A stretch of DNA of 49,525 nt from Candidatus Megaera endosymbiont of Nemacystus decipiens (lineage in GTDB: Bacteria; Pseudomonadota; Alphaproteobacteria; Rickettsiales; Rickettsiaceae), in the NCBI GenBank assembly GCA_030036605.1, contig DAOTRE010000001.1, forward strand, positions 126,457-175,981. The letters run 5' to 3'. The notes under the pieces were generated by a model. It saw only the letters and a list, made by a program, of their open reading frames with translations, was not told the DNA's origin and searched no databases. Position numbers and translations under genes: made by a program. Position 1 is the stretch's first letter. Each line of letters begins with the position of its first letter. Shown here piece by piece: positions 1 to 9,911 of the stretch.

Positions 1-150
1 ATTGGAATAGGAGTATTTTATAGAAAATATTTTGTGATTTAGTTATTGTCTTATTTCTCCTGCAATGCTGCTCCATTTGAGGAAAATAAGATGATAAATA
101 AATTGCCAAAGATAAACTAGAAAATCGTTCTATTTCAATGTAGTCTACAA
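1..150 (-). repeat. MITE-like element, copy 1, truncated by the window start
   Basis: Bases 1-150 are the reverse complement of 49361-49510 with 2 mismatches (positions 127 and 143) and no indels. The inner end is ...CTACAA followed by TA. Confidence 0.9.
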
Positions 151-175
151 TATCTCCCTTTAAACTTTATGAACT

Positions 176-970
176 TTATAAATCGCTAGGCCATCTTTTT
201 TCTTTTTTTAATATCTCAAATTTTTTGTCACTCAGTGCTTTGTCTATTTTTGTATCTTTGAGATAGGATTTTGTAAAATGCAGGCCCAAGAATTTAATAT
301 TGTTTTTGGCGCAAAAATCTTGTACAGCTATGAGTTTTTTCATTACATTGTCAACATGCACTATTTTTGAAGGCTTAAATTGAGTACGATTTAAAAATAC
401 AGGTATGACCTTACCTTTTGAAACTCTAGAAGTAAATAAAACACCAGAGTTAAAAGAAAAATTCACATCCTTATCTTGGTCATAAAATTTTATCTCAGGA
501 AAATTTGGGAAACTGTTACTAAAGTCAAAATCCAGTCTTTTTAATCTCATTATTCTTAAATTCTCAAGACTTTTTATATCAAAATACTTTCCTATTTTAC
601 CAGAAGTCAGAGCTATAACTCTTACTCCTCTCATTTGCAGTTCTCTTACAACAAAAGGCATATCCTTATCAACCAATATAGGCTTATATGAAGCAGTTAA
701 AATACTATCTAAACGAGCTGCTTCTTCTTTTCCTAATTCTTGCTCAAGTTGTAAAAAATAATTTTTCATTTCCTTCTTGTTATTAGCTCTTAATATTAGG
801 TCTTTTGGTTCAAATAAAACGTTTTTAACGTCAAAACTAATTAGATCATTCTTTGTTAAATCAGTAGTATATTTAAGTATTTCTTTTGCGTTTTGAAGTT
901 CAATTATTTCTGCATGACTTTTGGAAATTAACATAACGTATGAAACAAGAATTAAAATTTTTTTAAGCAT
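176..970 (-). CDS. DUF2608-like (HAD-type) secreted protein
   Basis: 264-aa ORF with an N-terminal signal-peptide-like segment (MLKKILILVSYVMLISKSHA) and HAD-like motifs (ISFDVKNVLF, VIALTSGK, KIVHVDN). Confidence 0.6.
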   Translation of the reverse strand: MLKKILILVSYVMLISKSHAEIIELQNAKEILKYTTDLTKNDLISFDVKNVLFEPKDLILRANNKKEMKNYFLQLEQELGKEEAARLDSILTASYKPILVDKDMPFVVRELQMRGVRVIALTSGKIGKYFDIKSLENLRIMRLKRLDFDFSNSFPNFPEIKFYDQDKDVNFSFNSGVLFTSRVSKGKVIPVFLNRTQFKPSKIVHVDNVMKKLIAVQDFCAKNNIKFLGLHFTKSYLKDTKIDKALSDKKFEILKKEKRWPSDL

Positions 971-998
971 AGTGTGTATCTGTATTTGTAATAAATTA

Positions 999-1550
999 TT
1001 ATATTAGTATTTTGGAATACATAAAATAGTCTTTATGTATTCCATTTATAATTTCATATTTTGCAAGCTTGCCCTCCATGTAAAAATTGCATTTTTCAAG
1101 TAGATTAATTGATCTAATATTTTCGGTAGCTACAGTAGCTTGTATTCTAACTAAATTCAAGTCATCTTGTGCAAATTTTATTATAGAATTGATTGCATCA
1201 CTCATATACCCCCTACCCCAACAATCGGGGGCTAGATCATAACTAATTTCTGCCTTGTCATTTTTAGTTGAAATATGATTAAATCCTGCAGTACCAATTA
1301 ATTCGTCTTTTTTATTAGCTAAAGCCCAGTATATACTAGTTTTTAATGGAAATAGCATACTCCAATAATCAAGCTCTTTCTTAGCATCTTCAAGCGTATT
1401 TGGTATATGTTCTGCGCTAATTATATCTGTCATATAATCACTATTCATATAAGCATAATACATAGTAGCATCAGAACCCCTAATCTCTCGTAAAATGATT
1501 TCCTCAAGTTCTATAACAGGAAAAGGTCGGTAAAAACAAGAATTATCCAT
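999..1550 (-). CDS. GNAT family N-acetyltransferase (RimJ/RimL-like)
   Basis: ORF with ISYDLAPDCWGRGYMSDAINSIIKFA and the NIRSINLLEKCNFYMEG acetyltransferase motif. Confidence 0.85.
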   Translation of the reverse strand: MDNSCFYRPFPVIELEEIILREIRGSDATMYYAYMNSDYMTDIISAEHIPNTLEDAKKELDYWSMLFPLKTSIYWALANKKDELIGTAGFNHISTKNDKAEISYDLAPDCWGRGYMSDAINSIIKFAQDDLNLVRIQATVATENIRSINLLEKCNFYMEGKLAKYEIINGIHKDYFMYSKILI

Positions 1551-1553
1551 CTG

Positions 1554-2252
1554 TTATTGTAAATTATTAATATATTCTGCTGGATCAGAAACAGCATTAT
1601 CTTTAAATGCCTCTAACCTTATATTACAAGCAAGGCAGCCACCACATGCTTCTCCTTCTGCAGAAGGGTCATAGCAAGAAATGGTATTAGCATAATTCAC
1701 GGACAAAGCCAAGCCTTCTTTTACTATATCAGATTTTGACATGCGAAGAAGTGGTGCACAAATTTTTATTTTATGACCTTCTATTCCTTGCTTTGTTGCC
1801 AAGTTAGCCATATTTTCAAAACTTTTTATATATTCAGGCCTGCAATCAGGATAATTGGCCGAATCAGATGCATGCGCACCAATAAAAATATTACTAGCTC
1901 CCACTGTTTCTGCATAACCAAGAGCATAACTCAAGAATATAGTATTTCTTGCCGGAACATAAGTATTTGGTATGCTACTTCCCACCTCTTTTGCATTTGA
2001 ATATTTAGGCACATCTAACTCTTGATTAACTAACGAAGAAATACGAAATACTGACAAATCCAGATCAATTATTTTATGTGAATGAATATTATAATCTCTA
2101 ACAAACTTCTTGATTTTTTCTACCTCGATCACATTGTTCTGACAATAATTAAAACTTAGCCCATGTATTTCATAATTTTCTTTATTAACCATAGCCAATA
2201 CCGTAGACGAATCAAGCCCTCCACTAAGAAGTATAACAGCTTTTTTGTACAT
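1554..2252 (-). CDS. queC: 7-cyano-7-deazaguanine synthase
   Basis: N-terminal PP-loop AVILLSGGLDSSTVLA and C-terminal SCYDPSAEGEACGGCLACNIR zinc motif. Confidence 0.95.
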   Translation of the reverse strand: MYKKAVILLSGGLDSSTVLAMVNKENYEIHGLSFNYCQNNVIEVEKIKKFVRDYNIHSHKIIDLDLSVFRISSLVNQELDVPKYSNAKEVGSSIPNTYVPARNTIFLSYALGYAETVGASNIFIGAHASDSANYPDCRPEYIKSFENMANLATKQGIEGHKIKICAPLLRMSKSDIVKEGLALSVNYANTISCYDPSAEGEACGGCLACNIRLEAFKDNAVSDPAEYINNLQ

Positions 2253-2258
2253 ATTGTT

Positions 2259-2936
2259 TTATTCTATTTTTAGTTCTTTATGTATTTGATAGGATAAACG
2301 ATAACCATTATTTAATGCAATATCAATAGTAAGATCTTTATTTTTTTTATTTAGAACCTCATCATACTGGTCCATAGCTTGCACAAAAACATCTATACCA
2401 AACCTAGTTTGCCCAAGCTCTGGGACTGTTGAATACGTTTTTATACTAGTTGAAATAAGAAATTTTAATGCAGAAATATGTGGTATTAACTCTTCCCGAA
2501 TTGAAAGATATTTCTCGTTTACCACCTTTGGAGAACATACTACTTCCACTTCATTTGGTATTTTACGATATAATGTACCATTAGTTTCTATCTGTACTTT
2601 AAAATTATTTTGAATCAAAGCTTTGCAAAAAGGCATTAATTCTTGTCTGAAAGGCTCTCCTCCAGTTATAACAATAAGATGTACAGATTTTTGACCAAGA
2701 TTGTTTAAACTCAGTCTACTAACTTGCTCGATTATATCGATTATTGCAATTTCATTATAATCTTCAAACTCTGTATCGCAAAAACTACAAGCAAGGTTAC
2801 ACCCACCGAGTCTAACAAATATTGCTGGAGTACCAACATTTGGGCCTTCTCCCTGCAAAGTCTTAAATATCTTTTTTACGTACAAACTATGACCATCGTG
2901 TTTTTCTGGTCGTCTTTTAGGGTTATTTCCTAACAT
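2259..2936 (-). CDS. queE: 7-carboxy-7-deazaguanine synthase (radical SAM)
   Basis: FKTLQGEGPNVGTPAIFVRLGGCNLACSFCDTEF with CxxxCxxC. The ORF track runs to 2975, but the internal ATG at 2936 (MLGNNPKRRPEKHDGH) avoids overlapping mraY. Confidence 0.92.
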   Translation of the reverse strand: MLGNNPKRRPEKHDGHSLYVKKIFKTLQGEGPNVGTPAIFVRLGGCNLACSFCDTEFEDYNEIAIIDIIEQVSRLSLNNLGQKSVHLIVITGGEPFRQELMPFCKALIQNNFKVQIETNGTLYRKIPNEVEVVCSPKVVNEKYLSIREELIPHISALKFLISTSIKTYSTVPELGQTRFGIDVFVQAMDQYDEVLNKKNKDLTIDIALNNGYRLSYQIHKELKIE

Positions 2937-2946
2937 AATAAACCAA

Positions 2947-4005
2947 TTAAATATATTTAAGCGATAATAACCCAATTATAGAAAATATTAAAGCTATGCT
3001 ACAAAAGTAAGTCAGTATTTTTAACTCACTTAAACCCTTTTGTTCAAAATGATGGTGTAGCGGCGCCATTAAGAATATTCTTTTGCCTCCAGTATAACGA
3101 AAATATGTTACTTGAATAATCACGGACAAAGTCTCAATAACAAATACTGCGCCAATAATAACTAGCAGCAATTCTTGCTTAGTAATAATACTAATTAAAC
3201 CCAAACATCCTCCAAGAGATAGACTACCAGTATCACCCATAAAAATTTTTGCAGGGTTACGATTGAAATATAAAAAACCGATACACCCTCCGGCTATAGC
3301 GCCGCACAACACTCCTACTTCAGCAATTGATACACTAGAGACATAAGGATCGTTGCTTATAAAATATGCTATTATTCCAAAACTGAACGTAGCAATCGCA
3401 ACCGTAGAAGCAGCAAGTCCATCTAATCCATCCGTAAGATTCACAGCGTTAGAAGAACCGACAACAACAAAAGTTGCAAAAAATATGTAAAAATACTTTA
3501 TATCAAATGTAACATCGAAAAAAGGGATCGATAAAGCTGAGAAATTATCCTTTGCATCAGAGTAATAATATATTAAATAAATTGCCACAACGCTTATTAG
3601 AGACTGCAATAATAGCTTTTTGAGCGCGGAGATTCCACCATGGTGATTTTTTCTAATTTTTTTGTAGTCATCTAAAAAACCAATAAAAGCGAAAGATATC
3701 ATTACCAATAAAATAGTCCAAATATATGGATTTCTTAAATTTGTTACAAATAAACAGGATATTATTGAACTAAAAATAATTATTATTCCTCCCATTGTAG
3801 GCGTACCAGCCTTACTTAAATGAGAACTTGGACCGTCTTCTCTAATCGGTTGCCCAGTTTTTTGATATAGTTTTAGTATTTTAATACAACAAGGTCCTAA
3901 AACCAGACATATTATGGTACTAGAAAGTACAGCCAAAACTGCTCTAATTAAAGTGAAATCAATTGAAAAAGATTGAAAATGATTAAACAATAAATTATAG
4001 AGCAT
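2947..4005 (-). CDS. mraY: phospho-N-acetylmuramoyl-pentapeptide-transferase
   Basis: GTPTMGGIIII, FLDDYKK, NAVNLTDGLDGLA, FMGDTGSLSLGG and APLHHHFE motifs. Confidence 0.97.
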   Translation of the reverse strand: MLYNLLFNHFQSFSIDFTLIRAVLAVLSSTIICLVLGPCCIKILKLYQKTGQPIREDGPSSHLSKAGTPTMGGIIIIFSSIISCLFVTNLRNPYIWTILLVMISFAFIGFLDDYKKIRKNHHGGISALKKLLLQSLISVVAIYLIYYYSDAKDNFSALSIPFFDVTFDIKYFYIFFATFVVVGSSNAVNLTDGLDGLAASTVAIATFSFGIIAYFISNDPYVSSVSIAEVGVLCGAIAGGCIGFLYFNRNPAKIFMGDTGSLSLGGCLGLISIITKQELLLVIIGAVFVIETLSVIIQVTYFRYTGGKRIFLMAPLHHHFEQKGLSELKILTYFCSIALIFSIIGLLSLKYI

Positions 4006-5392
4006 CTTTAACCCCTAAACATTCTGCAATTCTCTCTAGTTTTGCGCCTCTTGACCCTTTAATTAGAATCAATTCTCCGCCATCTAAATAACTTTTTACA
4101 GATGAAGATAGTTCTTCTGTATCAGCAAATTTATATGTTTTTATTTTATCTTTAAATGAGCTTGAAATTGCACCCATAGCATCTCCTACTAAAAATAATT
4201 TTTTAATTCCAGATTTCAAAATAGGCTCTACCATTTGGAAATGTAACTGCGATTCAAACTGACCTAACTCTTTCATATCTCCAATAATTGCAACTTTTTT
4301 ATCATGTTTAATAAGTGATAAGTACTCTAATGCAGCGCTAAGAGATTTGGGGTTTGAATTATAGTAATCTGAAATTATTAGATACTTATCAATTCCATTA
4401 TCTATATCAACGATTTTTCCTCTTCCAATTGAAGGCTCAAAAATTTTTAAAGGATTAATATTTTCTTCTTTGATATTTAGATTCAATGATTTAAGCACTG
4501 ATAAAACGCATGCAAAATTATATATAAAGGACGGCGGTATTATTTTGCTATTTAATTCAAGGATCTCATCAAATATCTTATATTTAACATTAAAAGTTAA
4601 GTCTGTTTTATGTTGTACTTTTAGTATTCTAACGTTTGCACTTTTATCATTACCGAACGTGATGACCTTGCTAATACCTTTTTTAAGCAGATATTTCTTA
4701 CATTTGGGCAACATTGTCATATCAGCGTTTACTATTGCAATTCCTTCTCTAGGGCTCAAATAGTTAAATATTTCGCATTTAGCGTCAGCAATATCCTCAA
4801 CTGAAGCAAAAAACCCTATATGAGCTTTATCAATTGAAGTAATAACAGAAATGTCTGGCTTCACAAATTTACTCAATTTGTCAATCTCTCCAGCAGCATT
4901 CATCCCCATTTCTATGACCACATATTTAGTATCGTTTGCTATTGAAGCAAAACTTAATCTTACGCCCAGATGATTATTAAAAGAGGCAGGACTTGCGTAG
5001 GTTTTACCATAAGTTTGTAGGGTTGCATCTAAAGCTTGTTTTGTTGAAGTTTTTCCAACGCTACCAGTAATTGCTATTATTTTTGCATTGCAACGAGCTT
5101 TTTTGTATGAAGCAAGTGCATCTAAAGCTTCTAAAGTATTTTGAACAAAAACAAATTTGCTTTGTTGCTCATGAGGTATCTTTTTTGATACTATAACCAA
5201 TCTCGCACCATTTTTTAAAGCATCTTCAACAAACTCATGCCCATCCCTTGTGATTCCAGGAAGGGCTATAAAAATATCATCTTTCTTTACTAACTTAGAG
5301 TTAAAATGTACTTGCCCAGCTTGCAAGCCTTCTTCTAGATTAACAGAAAGAGCTTCATTAATTTCTTCACTTGTCCAAACTACATTTTTCAT
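3995..5392 (-). CDS. murF: UDP-N-acetylmuramoyl-tripeptide--D-alanyl-D-alanine ligase
   Basis: Mur ligase P-loop AITGSVGKTSTKQAL, SFNNHLGVRLSFA, YNSNPKSLSAAL. Position in the mur cluster. Confidence 0.95.
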   Translation of the reverse strand: MKNVVWTSEEINEALSVNLEEGLQAGQVHFNSKLVKKDDIFIALPGITRDGHEFVEDALKNGARLVIVSKKIPHEQQSKFVFVQNTLEALDALASYKKARCNAKIIAITGSVGKTSTKQALDATLQTYGKTYASPASFNNHLGVRLSFASIANDTKYVVIEMGMNAAGEIDKLSKFVKPDISVITSIDKAHIGFFASVEDIADAKCEIFNYLSPREGIAIVNADMTMLPKCKKYLLKKGISKVITFGNDKSANVRILKVQHKTDLTFNVKYKIFDEILELNSKIIPPSFIYNFACVLSVLKSLNLNIKEENINPLKIFEPSIGRGKIVDIDNGIDKYLIISDYYNSNPKSLSAALEYLSLIKHDKKVAIIGDMKELGQFESQLHFQMVEPILKSGIKKLFLVGDAMGAISSSFKDKIKTYKFADTEELSSSVKSYLDGGELILIKGSRGAKLERIAECLGVKDAL

Positions 5393-6836
5393 TCTTTTCC
5401 GCCAATGCTAATGTTGCAACTTCTATGTCACTAAGGTATATCTTTTTATTACCAATTATTTGATAATCTTCGTGCCCTTTTCCTGCGATCAATAGAATAT
5501 CATCTTTTTCTAGCGATGCAATAGTTTCAGTTATAGCTTTTTTTCTTCCAGCAATTAACATTGCACTTGTTGCAGATTTAGCTATATCATTCCTAATAAT
5601 TGCTGGGTCTTCTCCTCTTGGGTTATCATCAGTAATAACAATATTGTCAGCCAGCTTAAATGCAACTTCTCCCATTTTTTCTCTCTTTGTCTTATCGCGC
5701 TGACCGCCACAACCAAATAAAACCCATAATCTCCCAGCGCGGTTTTTTAATTTTTTTAGTTCTAGTAATGATTGCTTAAGAGCATCAGGAGTATGAGCGT
5801 AGTCTACAAATACGTGATAATCAGAATCTATTCCTGTAACACGTTGCATTCGTCCTTTAACAGCTGTAATTTGATTTAATACGAAAGCAATTTTATCAAA
5901 ATCTCCTCCGATTACATTATGGGCTAATTTGGCAGCAATTAGAATATTGTAGGCCTGAAACGATCCTATGATATTTGTTTCTAAAATATAATTTTTACCA
6001 AGGTAACAATATGAAATTTTTTGCCCCTCTAAAAAGCCCTCTATGAAAAGAATCTTTAGATCTCCATTTACTCCTACACTAAAATGTTTTATTTTTTTCT
6101 TTTCTAACTTCTTAGCTATTTTACTATACCAAGCCATGTCAGAGTTTATAACGCACTGACCTTCTACATCTAAATGTTGATAAAATAGTTGCATCTTTGC
6201 TTCCAAGTAATTATCCATATTACCATGATACTCAAGATGGTCCTGAGAAAAGCTAGTGAAACCTGCTGCACTGATTTTTATATCTCCCAGACGCTTTTGC
6301 TCTAAACCATGACTTGACGCTTCAAATATAACATGATTTACATTCTGGTTACTTAAATGAGATAGTATTTTAAAAAATGATAAAGAATCATAAGTAGTTA
6401 ACTCTGGTGAAATACCAATGTCTATCTTACATCTTGATTCTACACCAAGAGTGCCTAAGCTTGCGCTATTTTTCCTAAGGAAAGAGAAAATTTGGTGTAA
6501 GTAGGAAACAACAGAGCTTTTGCCATTAGTTCCAGTTACGGCAATTATGCTTTCAAAATTTGAAGGATATAATAAGTTAGCTGCCAGCGCAAAACCTAAT
6601 CTTGTATCTTCTAAATAATATATGTTCCTCTCGTTCGCTAACTCTTTTTTATTAGTAAATACGACTATAGCACCATTATTCAAAGCTTCTGTAATATAGT
6701 CATTACCATCATGATTGGCTCCTTGCATAGCAAAAAAAGCCTCAGCATTACCAATGTTTTTTGAAGATTGAGTAATATTCTGAATTTCATGAATAGAAAA
6801 TATTTCTTTTATTTTACGTTTCATTGCCAATGTCAT
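5367..6836 (-). CDS. murE: UDP-N-acetylmuramoyl-L-alanyl-D-glutamate--2,6-diaminopimelate ligase
   Basis: AVTGTNGKSSVVSYLHQIF, DYAHTPDALK, DDNPRGEDP (DAP-specificity motif). The true start may be the ATG at 6824. Confidence 0.95.
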   Translation of the reverse strand: MTLAMKRKIKEIFSIHEIQNITQSSKNIGNAEAFFAMQGANHDGNDYITEALNNGAIVVFTNKKELANERNIYYLEDTRLGFALAANLLYPSNFESIIAVTGTNGKSSVVSYLHQIFSFLRKNSASLGTLGVESRCKIDIGISPELTTYDSLSFFKILSHLSNQNVNHVIFEASSHGLEQKRLGDIKISAAGFTSFSQDHLEYHGNMDNYLEAKMQLFYQHLDVEGQCVINSDMAWYSKIAKKLEKKKIKHFSVGVNGDLKILFIEGFLEGQKISYCYLGKNYILETNIIGSFQAYNILIAAKLAHNVIGGDFDKIAFVLNQITAVKGRMQRVTGIDSDYHVFVDYAHTPDALKQSLLELKKLKNRAGRLWVLFGCGGQRDKTKREKMGEVAFKLADNIVITDDNPRGEDPAIIRNDIAKSATSAMLIAGRKKAITETIASLEKDDILLIAGKGHEDYQIIGNKKIYLSDIEVATLALAEKNEKCSLDK

Positions 6837-8532
6837 ATTCTATATCATTTAAATTTATTACTTCTTTGCTATTTGGATCTAAAGGTTTCATGCCTACTAG
6901 AGCGATTATCCTTTTTAATATAGCACTAACTGTTGGAGCTGCAGTCCATGCACCTCCTGCAAAACCAAAAGTCTCTTTTATTCCAACTGGTTGATTTAGA
7001 ACTACGTAAATGAGATATTCTGGATCAGTTGCAGGCAAAATACCCATAAAAGATGAGACTCTCTTTTTTTTATCATATTTTCCACTAACTGCGATATTAG
7101 CTGTTCCAGTTTTTCCGCCAACATAATACCCTTTTATTTCAGCTTTTTTCCCCGTGCCTTTTGCAACCCCCAAACGCAACAATTTCCTTAAATCTTTGGA
7201 TGTTGACTCATTTAATACTCTAGTGCCGTTTGTCTGGTTCTTTTGCTTTAGTAGTGTAATTGGATATGCAACCCCTCCATTAACTACAGGAATCATTGCC
7301 TGAACCACATGAGCAGGACTCACAGAAATTCCATACCCATACGAAATTGTACTAAGACCAAGATCCGTTATATTCGCAGTAGGCGGAAATAGTGGTCTTG
7401 CCCTTTCTTGAAGATCTATTTTTAGAGTATCTAACATCCCCAATTTCTTCAAATACTTCATAAAATTATCTTTGCCTATCTCAAAGATAATTTGTACCAT
7501 ACCGATATTACTTGATTTTAAAAATAGATATGGAAGAGGATGCCACCCCGTTGCTTTATGAGTATCCTTAATTTGAAATCCCCCAACCTTCATATAACTT
7601 AAATCATAAACATCATAGATAGATGTTGCTTTAGAATCGATACCAATTGCAACAGTAAGGCCTTTCATGCTAGATCCAAGCTCATACACTCCTTGAGTTG
7701 CAATATTAAATAATTGATCATCTTCTGCTTTCCCAGGGTTATGCGGATCAAAATTTGGTTTACTAACTAGCCCTAAAACTTCCCCGTTTTTAGGATTAAC
7801 TACTATTGCTGCAGCACCTTTAGCACTAAATTTTTCTATGGTTTTGCTAATTTCATCGTCTAATATATTTTGAATTCTAACATCAATTGATAGTTGAAGA
7901 TTGTCGCCAAAATCACTCCTATCCTCGATCTCAGACTGCATTGTTAAAAATTTGTTATAATATTTTTCTACTCCTGCAAGACCTTGCATATCTCGTCCAA
8001 CATAACCTATTACATGCGATAGCAAATTTCCATAAGTATAAAAGCGCTTTTGCTCTCGTTCAAAATTAAAACCAACTAATCCCAAATTATATATTTTTTG
8101 CTTTTCTAATGGAGAAATGTCACGTTTTATCCATACAAAATTTTTATCACTTTTTAACTTTTTTAGTAAATCATTTTTATTTAGAGTAGGAAAAATTTGT
8201 ACTAACTTCTGAGCTTGCATCTCTGGTAACAAAACATCTTTAGGAACAGCATATAGCGAAGAAGAAGGCAAAGTTACAGCAAGTAAATTAGAATTTCGAT
8301 CTATTATATCTAACCTTTTGATAGAGGCGTTTGATGAATTATTAGAATAGTTTGAAGGAAAAAGAGAAATAGAAACTATTCGTATAAATATAATTATGAA
8401 AAACAAAATAAACATAATTATTAAAATTGTGATTCTCAGTCGAATAGTGGCTGGAGATATGCGCCAATAAAGAATAGATGACTTACGATTAGATAATTGT
8501 ATTAACTCGTTTATTTTATCTAGAAGTTTCAT
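6814..8532 (-). CDS. ftsI: peptidoglycan D,D-transpeptidase FtsI / PBP3
   Basis: Single N-terminal TM, transpeptidase SSMKG (SxxK), SSN and KTGTA motifs. Cluster position. Confidence 0.93.
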   Translation of the reverse strand: MKLLDKINELIQLSNRKSSILYWRISPATIRLRITILIIMFILFFIIIFIRIVSISLFPSNYSNNSSNASIKRLDIIDRNSNLLAVTLPSSSLYAVPKDVLLPEMQAQKLVQIFPTLNKNDLLKKLKSDKNFVWIKRDISPLEKQKIYNLGLVGFNFEREQKRFYTYGNLLSHVIGYVGRDMQGLAGVEKYYNKFLTMQSEIEDRSDFGDNLQLSIDVRIQNILDDEISKTIEKFSAKGAAAIVVNPKNGEVLGLVSKPNFDPHNPGKAEDDQLFNIATQGVYELGSSMKGLTVAIGIDSKATSIYDVYDLSYMKVGGFQIKDTHKATGWHPLPYLFLKSSNIGMVQIIFEIGKDNFMKYLKKLGMLDTLKIDLQERARPLFPPTANITDLGLSTISYGYGISVSPAHVVQAMIPVVNGGVAYPITLLKQKNQTNGTRVLNESTSKDLRKLLRLGVAKGTGKKAEIKGYYVGGKTGTANIAVSGKYDKKKRVSSFMGILPATDPEYLIYVVLNQPVGIKETFGFAGGAWTAAPTVSAILKRIIALVGMKPLDPNSKEVINLNDIEYDIGNET

Positions 8533-8569
8533 TTCATAATTATCTCACTGGGAAATATAATCACAGGCA

Positions 8570-8956
8570 TCATTTCTTTTTAGCAGAAACTAAAGTAACA
8601 TATTTTGTTGGCCCTTTTTTATAACGCCATTGTAATTTTTTAGGTTTATTTTGTGCGATTTGCTTTGTATTATAATGCTTTTTCTCATAAAGTAAATCAT
8701 CACTTATCTGAGACAATTTAGTTTCTTTCAATTTGACATAATCATTGTTAAGCTTCTTGAGTCTTTCAGGCGATGTAAGGTATGCAAGCTCTGCCTTCAA
8801 TATATGAATTTTATCCTCTTCTCTTTGTAATTCTGTATTAATTTTTTGTAGCTCAATTTTGGAGTTTAAAACTTCTTCTTTTATATAAAAAAGAGAGTAT
8901 ATAGTCAGCAAACATAAAAAAGTCACCATATATAAAGGGTATTTTTTAATCCACAT
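8570..8956 (-). CDS. ftsL: FtsL-like short bitopic division protein
   Basis: 128-aa protein with an N-terminal TM followed by coiled coil, between rsmH and ftsI. Called mainly on synteny and topology. Confidence 0.65.
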   Translation of the reverse strand: MWIKKYPLYMVTFLCLLTIYSLFYIKEEVLNSKIELQKINTELQREEDKIHILKAELAYLTSPERLKKLNNDYVKLKETKLSQISDDLLYEKKHYNTKQIAQNKPKKLQWRYKKGPTKYVTLVSAKKK

Positions 8957-9911
8957 TATGCTCTCCTATTTTTTGAGCCACACGCATCTTGGCTGACCTG
9001 GAGCGGACATTTTTCTTAATTTCTTCTCTTGTTGGAATAATTGGCTTTTTGGTTATAGTTTGTAGCCAAAAATCACTTCCATCTTTTGGAAATAAAGCTT
9101 CTTTAGAATATTTAGATCTTGCTACTTTTGGATAGCTATGATTTTTGAAAAAGTTTTTTACTATACTATCCTCAAGAGAGTGGAAAGAAACAACCACTAA
9201 CTTTCCTGTATCTTTTAGCAGAAATTTTGTATCAAGTAATAATTTTTCGAGGGACGCTAATTCCTGATTGACATGTATTCGAAACGCTTGAAAAGTCTTT
9301 GTTGCAGGGTCTATTTTCCCAGGCCTAAAGTGCATCGCACAACGCACTATTTCAGCAAGTTCCAAAGTTCTAGTAATTTTTTTAGTATGCCTATATTCTA
9401 CTATTGCTTTTGCAATCTGTCTTGATTGTACTTCTTCCCCATATTTATATATAACATTAGCAATCTCTGCTTCATCCGCATTATTAATAAACTCTAAAGC
9501 ACTTAGACCTTCTGAAGACATTCTCATATCAAGTGGACCATCTTGCATAAAAGAAAAACCACGCTCTGGATTGTCAATTTGCATTGATGAAACCCCTAAG
9601 TCTAAAACAATACCATCAAATTTATTCCCTTGTAGCTTGTTGATTGCATCTGCAAAATTAGTTTGAATAAATTGAAAATTATCCGGAAAGTTTTTTTTAA
9701 TATTTTCAGCAATTGGAAGAACATTCTTGTCTTGATCAAGAGATATAAGCCTGCAATCTTTTTGTTTAAGAATTCCAAGGCTATAACCACCTGCTCCAAA
9801 GGTGCAATCAAGATAAACTCCACCCTCTTTTATATCGAGATGCTGAAGCACTTCAGTGAGCAATACGGGGTAATGATCCAGGTAGGTTTGATCTGAATTT
9901 TTCATAATCAC
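8946..9911 (-). CDS. rsmH: 16S rRNA (cytosine(1402)-N(4))-methyltransferase
   Basis: HYPVLLTEVLQHL, YLDCTFGAGGYS, DLGVSSMQIDNPERGFSF, FHSLEDSIVKNFF. Confidence 0.96.
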   Translation of the reverse strand: MIMKNSDQTYLDHYPVLLTEVLQHLDIKEGGVYLDCTFGAGGYSLGILKQKDCRLISLDQDKNVLPIAENIKKNFPDNFQFIQTNFADAINKLQGNKFDGIVLDLGVSSMQIDNPERGFSFMQDGPLDMRMSSEGLSALEFINNADEAEIANVIYKYGEEVQSRQIAKAIVEYRHTKKITRTLELAEIVRCAMHFRPGKIDPATKTFQAFRIHVNQELASLEKLLLDTKFLLKDTGKLVVVSFHSLEDSIVKNFFKNHSYPKVARSKYSKEALFPKDGSDFWLQTITKKPIIPTREEIKKNVRSRSAKMRVAQKIGEHNVD

